Below, one piece after another: positions 33,065 through 40,500 of a DNA stretch of 64,000 nucleotides. The notes below the pieces were generated by a model, which was not told where the DNA came from, ran no database searches, and worked only from the letters and a program-made list of their open reading frames with translations. The first letter of the stretch is position 1; each line of letters starts with the position of its first letter. Source of the DNA: Kofleriaceae bacterium (GTDB taxonomy: Bacteria; Myxococcota_A; Polyangia; Haliangiales; Haliangiaceae); the NCBI GenBank assembly GCA_018058095.1, contig JAGPCO010000009.1:5560-69559 (forward strand). The letters are read 5' to 3'. Position numbers and translations under genes: made by a program.

Positions 33065-33667
33065 ATGCTGAGAGTCGTGATCGCGGGCGAAGGCACCTGC
33101 GAAGTAGGCCATCGTGTCGAGGGCAGACTCGGCGTGGTCGAGGCGCTGCTACGTCGAATCGCGCCCGCCGGTTGGGAGGTCGTTGACACGATCCTGTGGA
33201 AACACATCCACAAGTTCGCCGGCGCCGGAGCTGGGATCTCGCCCGGCCAACACGGTGACTTCAAGAACGTGCTCAAGCTCGTCCTCGAGGCGAAACGGCG
33301 CAGCGCGGACGTACTCGCGTTCGTCCGTGATGTCGACAACGAGGACGCACGAGGAGATGCGGTCCTCGGCGGCCTGGCCAAGGCGAAGTCGGACGCGAAG
33401 TTGCCGGGAGGCATCGTCGGCGGGGTGGCACGGCCGGTCCTCGAGGGCTGGATGCTCGCCTTGCTCGGCCGGCACAACACGGACGAGCTACGCAAGGCCG
33501 CCGCCCTGCGTGAAATGGCCGAACGTGGCTACGCCAAGCAGGCTGCCGCCTATGTCGAGATCGTCGACGCGTCGGACATCAGCCGGATCCCCGCGGGTGC
33601 GCAGTCTCTGCACGACTGGCTCGGCGATGCCCGCAGCGTGTTCGCCCCGCTGGACGGCGAGCGCTGA
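33065..33667 (+). CDS. TOPRIM-like (DUF4276-type) partner protein
   Basis: 200 residues from ATG 33065, 5 bases after the ATPase stop, so clearly co-transcribed. It opens with VVIAGEGTCEVGHRVEG, placing acidic Glu9 and Glu13 as in TOPRIM VxEGxTE loops. It continues with DVLAFVRDVDNED, a DxD pair at Asp89/Asp91, and VARPVLEGWMLALL with Glu127. This layout fits DUF4276, a TOPRIM-fold family usually found beside AAA_21/AAA_15 ATPases. A metal-dependent nuclease role is inferred from those acidic residues. The frame before 33065 overlaps the ATPase and is not used. Family assignment rests on motif reading only. Confidence 0.78.
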   Translation: MLRVVIAGEGTCEVGHRVEGRLGVVEALLRRIAPAGWEVVDTILWKHIHKFAGAGAGISPGQHGDFKNVLKLVLEAKRRSADVLAFVRDVDNEDARGDAVLGGLAKAKSDAKLPGGIVGGVARPVLEGWMLALLGRHNTDELRKAAALREMAERGYAKQAAAYVEIVDASDISRIPAGAQSLHDWLGDARSVFAPLDGER

Positions 33668-33719
33668 ACCCGCGGCCCAGGCTGGAGCCCGGACAGGTGC
33701 CAGGCCCCGTGCCCTGCCT

Positions 33720-33740
33720 TGCGCCGCCCGGCGCGGCGCA
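33720..33740. terminator. Hairpin between cassette and greA
   Basis: A perfect 8-bp stem TGCGCCGC (33720-33727) and GCGGCGCA (33733-33740) with a 5-base loop, 16 bases before the greA start. There is no T-tract. It could end cassette transcripts or shape the greA leader. Confidence 0.4.
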
Positions 33741-33756
33741 GTACGACTAGTCCTCC

Positions 33757-34263
33757 ATGAGCGACAAGTACCCCATGACCCCCGCTGGCCTGGCCAGCCT
33801 CCGCCGGCAGCTCAAGCAGCTCAAGGAGGTCGATCGGCCCGCCAACAGCCGGGCCATCGAGGTCGCGCGTGGGCACGGCGACCTGTCGGAGAACGCCGAC
33901 TACAGCGCCGCCAAGGAGGAGCAGGGCATGATCGAGGCCAAGATCCGGGACTTCGAGGCCCGCATCTCGCTGGCCGAGGTCATCGACCCGACCCGGCTGT
34001 CGGGCAGCAAGGTCCGGTTCGGCGCCACCGTCACGATCGAGGACTCCGAGACCGGCGACAAGCAGACCCTGACGATCGTCGGTGACCACGAGGCCGACAT
34101 CAAGCGCGGCCGCATCTCGATCTCGGCGCCGCTGGCGCGCGCGCTCATCGGCAAGGACGAGGGCGAGACCGTGACCGTAACCACGCCCAAGGGCAAGCGC
34201 GAGGTCGAGATCGCGGAGGTGCAGTGGCGGGCGATCCCCGACGAGGGCGGCGACCCCGCCTGA
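33757..34263 (+). CDS. greA: Transcription elongation factor GreA
   Basis: 168 residues (family about 158). The N-terminal coiled coil reaches the RNA-polymerase channel: ARGHGDLSENADYSAAKEEQ carries the conserved acidic tip DLSENADY. The C-terminal FKBP-like domain is present (GSKVRFGATVTIEDSETGDK, RISISAPLARALIGKDEGE). GreA stimulates cleavage of backtracked RNA in stalled polymerase. The ATG at 33757 has no strong ribosome site. It follows the ATPase/TOPRIM cassette by 89 bases; core genes on both sides mark the cassette as an insertion between housekeeping genes. Confidence 0.97.
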   Translation: MSDKYPMTPAGLASLRRQLKQLKEVDRPANSRAIEVARGHGDLSENADYSAAKEEQGMIEAKIRDFEARISLAEVIDPTRLSGSKVRFGATVTIEDSETGDKQTLTIVGDHEADIKRGRISISAPLARALIGKDEGETVTVTTPKGKREVEIAEVQWRAIPDEGGDPA

Positions 34264-34358
34264 ACCGGCGACGGCGCTTGGGACTGGCCGAGGCAACCGC
34301 CCGGGCCCGCGCGCGGTCGAACCCGAACTCGATCCCTGCCGTGCTACAAGAGGTCCCC

Positions 34359-34634
34359 ATGCGCCGCGCCGTCGTCCTGTCGCTCCTCGTCCTGATCGCC
34401 GGTTCCGTCACCTTTCTGGCCTGCACCCAGGGCGAGGGTGGGCGGTGCCAGATCAACGACGACTGCGACGAGGGCCTGGTCTGCAACCAGGTCACCAACA
34501 CCTGCCAGACCACCACCGGCGGCGGCATCGACGGCTCGCTCAGCCCGGACGCGCGTGGCCCCGACGGCGCGCCGATGGGCGACGCGGCGGTCGACGCCGG
34601 CGTCGACGCCAGCGTCGACGCAACGAGCCTCTGA
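34359..34634 (+). CDS. Small Cys-containing lipoprotein
   Basis: 91 residues from ATG 34359. The lipoprotein signal is LSLLVLIAGSVTFLAC. A short module follows with four cysteines (GGRCQINDDCDEGLVCNQVTNTC is read as C-x5-C-x5-C-x5-C), like the Dickkopf/EB-type motifs in myxobacterial surface proteins. A Gly/Asp/Ala tail ends VDAGVDASVDATSL. A near-identical VDASVDA tail ends the unrelated protein encoded at 36635. The function is unknown, probably an outer-membrane surface protein. Confidence 0.75.
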   Translation: MRRAVVLSLLVLIAGSVTFLACTQGEGGRCQINDDCDEGLVCNQVTNTCQTTTGGGIDGSLSPDARGPDGAPMGDAAVDAGVDASVDATSL

Positions 34635-34649
34635 CCCGGCCCGGGTCCG

Positions 34650-34699
34650 GATCAGGGCCGGCCCCCGTACCCGATCTGGATCTGCCGAACGCCCTGATC
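34650..34699. repeat. Inverted repeat between convergent genes
   Basis: GATCAGGGC (34650-34658) and GCCCTGATC (34691-34699) form a perfect 9-bp inverted repeat around 32 bases, after the small lipoprotein and before the convergent FGE-fold gene. A smaller CGCC-TTC-GGCG hairpin with three following Ts lies at 34725-34738. Together they may stop transcription from both sides. Confidence 0.35.
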
Positions 34700-34750
34700 G
34701 GGCACGGGCAGCGTGACCTCGCGGCGCCTTCGGCGTTTCGAGGTGACCCG

Positions 34751-35896
34751 CTACCGCACCGAGCGCGCGCAGCGAAAACCGATGTACGCGGCCGCGTAGG
34801 CCGGCCCGTACGCCAGGTTCCACGGGTCGCGCATGTCGACCCGACCCAGGTAGGGCGGCTGCCGCCACGAGCCGCCACGGACCACGTGGCGACCGGCGGC
34901 GTCGACCACGCCCTGGCGGACCGGATCGACGGCGGGTAAGCCGGTGTAGCCCTCGGCGACCCATTCGTCCGCGACCCATTCGGCCACGTTCCCGGCCTGG
35001 TCGAACGTCCCGTGCGGGCCCTGGCCCCACGGGAAGGTGGCGACCGGCGCCGCGAACATCGCCCCGTCGCTGCCGTCGGGATGACCGAGCATGTCCTCGT
35101 CGAGGTTGGGCGAGTTGACCTGACCGACCCGCTCGAGGGCACGCAGCGCCGGGTCGCGCACCTTGCCGTGGTTCCAGTCGGCCTCGCGCAGGGCCCCGCC
35201 CCACGGCCAGGGCCGGCCGTCGGTGCCACGCCCCGCCCGTTCCCATTCGGCCTCGGTCGGCAAGCGTCCGCCGCGCCACCGGCAGTAGGTCTGCGCCTCG
35301 CCCCAGGTGACGTTGACCATCGGCAGGTCGGGCCCGCCCGGGCCGGCCGGGACGGCCTGGGCGCCCCGGCCCGGCGCCCCGGCCCGCCCGCCGGTGGCGG
35401 CGCGTCCAGGAGCGACCACTCCAGCCAGGTGGCGCTCGTCACCGGCGAACAGCGGATCGATCGGGCACGCCCCGGCCTGCGCACAGGCGCGGTAGTCCTC
35501 GACGGTGACCTCGGTCCGGTCGATCGCGAACGTGCCGAGCTGGACCTCGCGCGGCCGCATGCCCTCGAGCTGCTGGCGCAGCCCCCCCTCGCGGCACAGC
35601 CAGTCGTACCGCGCCGGGTTGTCGACCGGCAGGCTGAGCTCGCACTGCCCGACCACCTCCTCCGCGTCCTCGGCGGCCACCCCCATCGTGAAGGCGCCGG
35701 CCGGGATGACGACCTCGCCGCGCCGGCGCTCGACCCGGACCACCCGTCCCGCCTTGCGCGAGCGCGGTGCCGGCCGGGCCTGGCCGTCGCGCTCACCCGC
35801 CTCGGCGCCGCCCGGGCGCGGCGGGGTATCCCCGGCGCGCGCCGGGGTCGCGGTCGCCCCGGCGACCAGCAACACGAGCACGGGCGCGCGAGCCAT
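34751..35896 (-). CDS. Formylglycine-generating-enzyme-fold (SUMF1) exported protein
   Basis: 381 residues from ATG 35896. A signal sequence (VLVLLVAGATATPARA) and Arg-rich linker precede an FGE-sulfatase fold: IPAGAFTMG, IDRTEVTVEDYRACAQAG, VTWGEAQTYCRWRGGRLPTE, DQAGNVAEWVADEW, VVRGGSWRQPPYLGR and a final IGFRCARSV. Cysteines matching the catalytic pair of true FGE are not evident, so it is more likely one of the many FGE-fold proteins that bind ligands or accompany kinases in myxobacteria. It is exported, possibly periplasmic. It is convergent with the small lipoprotein. Confidence 0.85.
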   Translation of the reverse strand: MARAPVLVLLVAGATATPARAGDTPPRPGGAEAGERDGQARPAPRSRKAGRVVRVERRRGEVVIPAGAFTMGVAAEDAEEVVGQCELSLPVDNPARYDWLCREGGLRQQLEGMRPREVQLGTFAIDRTEVTVEDYRACAQAGACPIDPLFAGDERHLAGVVAPGRAATGGRAGAPGRGAQAVPAGPGGPDLPMVNVTWGEAQTYCRWRGGRLPTEAEWERAGRGTDGRPWPWGGALREADWNHGKVRDPALRALERVGQVNSPNLDEDMLGHPDGSDGAMFAAPVATFPWGQGPHGTFDQAGNVAEWVADEWVAEGYTGLPAVDPVRQGVVDAAGRHVVRGGSWRQPPYLGRVDMRDPWNLAYGPAYAAAYIGFRCARSVR

Positions 35897-35955
35897 GCCC
35901 CCAGCTTGACCGCGCCGGCCCCACCGATCAAGCGGCGTCGGCGACCGGGCGCGCT

Positions 35956-36597
35956 TCATCGTGGGGCGACCAGACACACTAGCCGGGGTGATGCGTCGCA
36001 CTCGCGGGGGTACTTGCTCAGGCGCTCCGGGTAGTACGCGGTGTCGTTGACCGCGACCGCGGTCAGCAGCGAGCCATCTGTCCAGTCGGCGCAGGTGGTC
36101 GCCTGCGGCCGGTTGTCCTGGCCGCGCCCGGTCAGGTACTCGGCGAACCCGGCGTCGCCGCCGAACACCAGGGGATCGTCGTAAGCGCGATCGTCGTCGA
36201 TGAGGAAACCCGCGCCGTCAGCGACGAAGCTGGCCCCGCCCCGGGTCGTGTTCACCGTCGAGGCGTACCGGTAGCGCCGCCCCGGCGCCAGGTCGCGGCA
36301 GGTGGCCTGGGTGCACAGCCAGGCCTGCACGCCCGCGGCGTCCAGGCGGTCGGCGGCCTGATCCCGCCCCAGCCAGGGCCGCCTGGTCAGCGCGCTGAGA
36401 CAGCGGGCGTCGGCCTCGGCCAGGCCGCCGGCGAGGGGCGCGCCGTCGAGGGAGACCTCGACGAAGAAGCCGTCGGCCGCACCGGCGTCGACCACGCCGC
36501 CGACGTCCGCCCCACTGGAGGTGAACCCCACGCGCCCGCAGGCGAGCAGGCCCACCGCGAGCGCGGCCGGGGCCCACGGACTTGGCGCCACCCCCAC
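35956..36597 (-). CDS. DUF1554/endostatin-like lipoprotein
   Basis: 213 residues from GTG 36597. Lipoprotein signal APAALAVGLLACG. The mature domain has ADARCLSALTRRPWLG, AWLCTQATCRDLAPG, TTCADWTDGSLL and a terminal CDASPRLVCLV, the spacing of Cys and Trp seen in the C-type-lectin-like DUF1554/endostatin fold found in many myxobacterial and Leptospira lipoproteins. These are presumed adhesins or ligand-binding surface proteins. The assignment is by pattern. It lies 59 bases upstream of the FGE-fold gene on the same strand. Confidence 0.7.
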   Translation of the reverse strand: MGVAPSPWAPAALAVGLLACGRVGFTSSGADVGGVVDAGAADGFFVEVSLDGAPLAGGLAEADARCLSALTRRPWLGRDQAADRLDAAGVQAWLCTQATCRDLAPGRRYRYASTVNTTRGGASFVADGAGFLIDDDRAYDDPLVFGGDAGFAEYLTGRGQDNRPQATTCADWTDGSLLTAVAVNDTAYYPERLSKYPRECDASPRLVCLVAPR

Positions 36598-36634
36598 CGC
36601 ACGAGCATACCGCGCCCGGCTTGCGCGGCCCGGC

Positions 36635-37573
36635 TCAGAGCGCGTCGACGCTGGCGTCGACGCTGGCGTCGGGCGGCATGGCCGCGTCGGGCGGCATGGC
36701 CGCGTCGGGCCCGGGCACGTCGAACGACGCCTCCGGGTTGTTGGTGGTCGCGCCGACGAAGGTGTCGAACTGGCCGCGGTACTGCTCGACCCCGGTCGCG
36801 GTCAGGCCGCGCACGGTGAAGGTGGCCGGGCCGAACGGCAGGTCGTTGATGACCTGCGGGAACTGGTCGGTCGACGGCCGGCACGGCTTGGGGTCGGCGC
36901 CGTCGACGCGCTGGCCGGTATCGGTCACCTGCGTGACCGGCAGCCCGCGCACCAGCAGGGTCAGGACCTGCTGCGCCACCACCGGGCTGGCCGCCGCACA
37001 CGGCTGGCCGCCCCACAGCAGGCGGAAGTAGAACGACCCGGTCAAGGTCGCCGTCCACCGGTCCCATGGGATGACGACCTCGTGCAGGGTGTTGCTGGCC
37101 AGCACCTCGATCGGCGCGGTGACCGGCGCGTTCACCAGGGACGCCCCGGCGGTGTTGAGGGGCGTCACCGTCGCCGTGTACGCACCGGGCGGCAGATCCG
37201 GGAACACCGCCTCGCGGTTGCCGCAGGACGGCTCCTGGCTGGCGCTGGCCGGACCGCTCATCTCGACCCGGACCTTGGACACCCGCAGGTCACCACACGA
37301 GTCGCCGTCGAAGCCGCGGCTCGGGTCCTTGTTGAACTCCCACTTCACGGTGGTGCGGGGCGGGATGTACGCCATACACACCCGGCAGCTGTCGAGCTCG
37401 TCGGCGTTGCCGTCGTCGCACTCCTCGCCGTCCTCCTCCACCCCGTTGCCGCACTCGGCTCCGCCGCCGCAGCCGGCGCTGGTCAGCACGTGCCAGCCGG
37501 CGGCCACGGTCAGGCCGACCGCGCCGAGCGCACCCAGGCGGCGCCACCGCTGTGGAGTCGCCGGCGCGGTCAC
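36635..37573 (-). CDS. Exported protein with DUF4215 Cys motif
   Basis: 312 residues from GTG 37573, overlapping the stop of the SIR2-like/TPR gene as GTGA, so translation is coupled to it. An N-terminal hydrophobic segment (LGALGAVGLTVAAGWHVL, then SAGC, a possible lipobox) leads to one cysteine repeat (CGNGVEEDGEECDDGN). Beta-rich domains follow with GAYTATVTPL and PFGPATFTVRGLTATG, like transthyretin/CarboxypepD modules. The C-terminal tail repeats PDAAMP twice and ends DASVDASVDAL. Coupling to a cytosolic giant is odd for an exported protein. Function unknown. Confidence 0.75.
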   Translation of the reverse strand: MTAPATPQRWRRLGALGAVGLTVAAGWHVLTSAGCGGGAECGNGVEEDGEECDDGNADELDSCRVCMAYIPPRTTVKWEFNKDPSRGFDGDSCGDLRVSKVRVEMSGPASASQEPSCGNREAVFPDLPPGAYTATVTPLNTAGASLVNAPVTAPIEVLASNTLHEVVIPWDRWTATLTGSFYFRLLWGGQPCAAASPVVAQQVLTLLVRGLPVTQVTDTGQRVDGADPKPCRPSTDQFPQVINDLPFGPATFTVRGLTATGVEQYRGQFDTFVGATTNNPEASFDVPGPDAAMPPDAAMPPDASVDASVDAL

Positions 37574-40500
37574 GCCTGCGCTCCGTCGCGGATGACCACG
37601 CCGAGGTGACGCCGCACCTGGAAGTAGCTCTCCGACACCGCGTACGCCAGCAGCTCGCGCAGGCGCTCCTTGACCGGCAGCGTCGACTGCGCCGCGTTCT
37701 CGGTGGCGATGACCCGGGCCGCGGTCTCGAGGTCGCCACACAGGATGAAGCCGGCGCGGTTGGCGGTGTGGTCGGTCGCGCTCTGCCAGCCGGTGATGAG
37801 GCCGTTGCCGACCCGCCCCGACAGCTTGGCGCCGAAGTCGCCGACCTGCTCGAGGATGGCGCTCGGCACCTGGCCGCGCACCAGCTGGGCCATGCGACGG
37901 GCCTCGTCCGAGGTGGCCTCGAACGGCTGGCCGTCGTGGCCGCGCAGGCGCGCGCCCGAGGCGGCGATGGCGCCGGCGAAGGCCGCCTCCAGCTTGGGCA
38001 GGGTGCCCAGGGCCATGGTCACGAACCGCTCGGGGCGGAGGTAGGCCATACGCTTGCCGATCTCGAACACCAGCTCGCGCTCGTCGGCCTTGCCGACGTG
38101 GGGCGCGCCGATGAGCAGCGACGGCACCAGCCGGCCGCGATCGGCGCCAGTGGTGTTGGCGACGCGCAGGCCGTCGCCGCCCTCCTGCAGCCAGATCATC
38201 GGCACCGGGTCGAGCCCGAGCACGCTGGCGGCGTAGCGGGCCGCGCGCGGGGCCGGGCGGCCATCGCGGTCGAGGTCGACCCGCCCGCCGAGGTCGAGGC
38301 CAAACGCGGTCGGCGGCTGCGCGGTCGAGCCGGCCAGCGCGCCCAGGGTCGACGCGAAGATGGCGCCGACGTGGCGGTCCTCGCGGCGGTGGATGATGGC
38401 CTTCTGCCACAGCTCCTCGGTCAGGCGCCGGCTGGCCGGGACGAACTGCGGCGCCCGGTAGCGGGCGTACATGGCGCGCTCGCTGTCGTCGGCGGCACCG
38501 AGCAACACCAGGGCCTGGCTCACGCACCAGGCCTTGTCGAGCTCGTGCTCCTCCCGGTACAGCTGGGCCAGCGCCTTGTAGTACTCGACGCGGTCCGGGC
38601 TGTGCTCGATCAGCACCTGCAGCTCGGTGATGGCGTCGCCGCGGCGGTCGGCGCCAGCCTCGAGGTACAGGTCGGCCAGCTGCTCGTGGCGCGACATGTC
38701 GTCGGGCGCGAGGTCGCAGGCGACCTGGAAGGCGGCGGTGGCCGACTCGTGGTCGCCGAGGTGGTCGAGGTAGATCTCGCCGATGCGGGTCCACAGCGGC
38801 ACGAGCTGGGCCGGCTCGGCGTCCTCGCCCAGCCGCTTGAGCTGGCGCCGATAGGCCCGGGCCAGGTTCTTCCAGTCCTTGCGCTCGGTCAGCAGCTTGT
38901 CGATGGCCTCGAACGCCCGCGGCGTGGTCGGCGCGTCGTCGAGGGCCGCCCCCAGCTTCTCGACCGCCAGGTCGGCGTCGCGCAGCTCGTCGCGGGCGAT
39001 GACGCCGGCGGCGTAGTGGTAGCGGGCGCGGAACGCCACGTCGTCCTCACCGACCGCGAGCTGGTCGAGGGTCTCGACCGCGCGCCGCCACTGCTTGGAC
39101 TCGGTGTACGCCTCGAGCAGCTTGTGCAGCAGCACGTGCGAGCCGGGCTGGACCTGCAGGCCCTCGAGGTAGGCGCTGACGGCGTTGGTGGTGTCGCGCA
39201 GCTTGCCGTGCAGGAGGTCGCCGACCTCCTCCAGCACCTTGGCCTTGGCCCCACCCTCGGTGGTCTCGGCCAGGGCCCGCTTGCAGTCGACCACGGTGCG
39301 CCAGTCGGCCCGGGCCGCGGCGGCGTCGGCCAGCGCGACCAGCGTCGGCACGTGCAGCGCCTCGCGCTCGAGCGCGCGCCGCCACGACAGCTCGGCCTTG
39401 CGCTCGTCGCCCAGGGCGCGCGCGCACTCGCCGAGGTGGAACCAGATCTCGGCGACCTGGCCGTCGGCCAGGCCGGTGCGGTGCCGGGCCAGGATCTCGC
39501 GATAGCGGCGATCGACCTCCTCCCACGCCTCGCCACCACCAGCCTGGCCGTCGCGGGCCTTGGCCAGGGTGAGCAGGACGCGGGCCAGGCCGAGCGAGGC
39601 CTCGAGCGAGTCGGCGTCGGCCTCGACCGCGGCGCGGTAGGCGGTGGCCGCCTTCTCGCTGCGGTGCAGGGCCTCGTAGGCGCGCCCGAGCTGGGCCTGC
39701 CGGCGCGCCTTCTCGAGGCGCTCGCCGCTGTCGGCGCGGCGGGCCAGCATCTCCAGCACCGGCAGGGCGTCGTCCCAGCGGCCGCTGGCGACCAGGGTGT
39801 CGGCGATGCGCTCGCCGGCCTCGACGTGGTCGGGGTCGAGCTTGAGCACGCGCTCGTACAGGCCGAGCGCACGCGGCTGGTCGTCCAGCTCGTCGCCGGC
39901 CATCTGCGCCGCGCGCCACAGCAGCTCGACGCGCTCGAGCCGGTTGCCGCAGGTCGCCTCGGCCCGGAGCAGGCCGTCGACGGCCGAGGCCCAGCTGCCG
40001 CGGCGGCCGTGCAGGTCGGCCAGGGCCCGCAGCGCGTCCTGGTTCTCGGGGTCGAGCGCCAGCGCCCGCTCGAGGTGGCGCTCGGCCAGCTCGGGATCCA
40101 TCAGCTGCTCGAGGGCGAGGCGGCCGGCCTCGGCCAGCATGGGCGCGCCGCCAGCGCCGTCGAGGCCGGCGTGCCGGACCAGGACGTCGACCGCGCGGTC
40201 CCACTGCTCGGTCCGCTGGTACATGCGGGCCAGCGCCGACAGCGCCTGCTTGTTGCCGTCGTCGAGCGCCAGCGCCTCGAGGTGAGCGTCGATGGCCCGG
40301 TGCGGGTCCGACAGCTCCTTCTCGTGGACGTGCCCGGCCTCGAGGTACAGCTCGACCCGCTGGGTCGGGCTCTTGGCCGCGGCGACGTGCTTCTCGAGCA
40401 CCGCCACCAGCTCGTACCACTGCGCCTGCTCGCGCAGCAGCCGCTCGAGCCCGCGGAAGGCGTCGTCGGCCGACGGCTCCAGCGCCAGCAGCTGCTCGTA

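Noticed and set aside
37570-38000. Reading the SIR2-like/TPR protein as an active NADase defence effector
   Set aside because: Catalytic Asn and His are replaced by Phe116 and Leu158, and no phage-recognition partner is adjacent.
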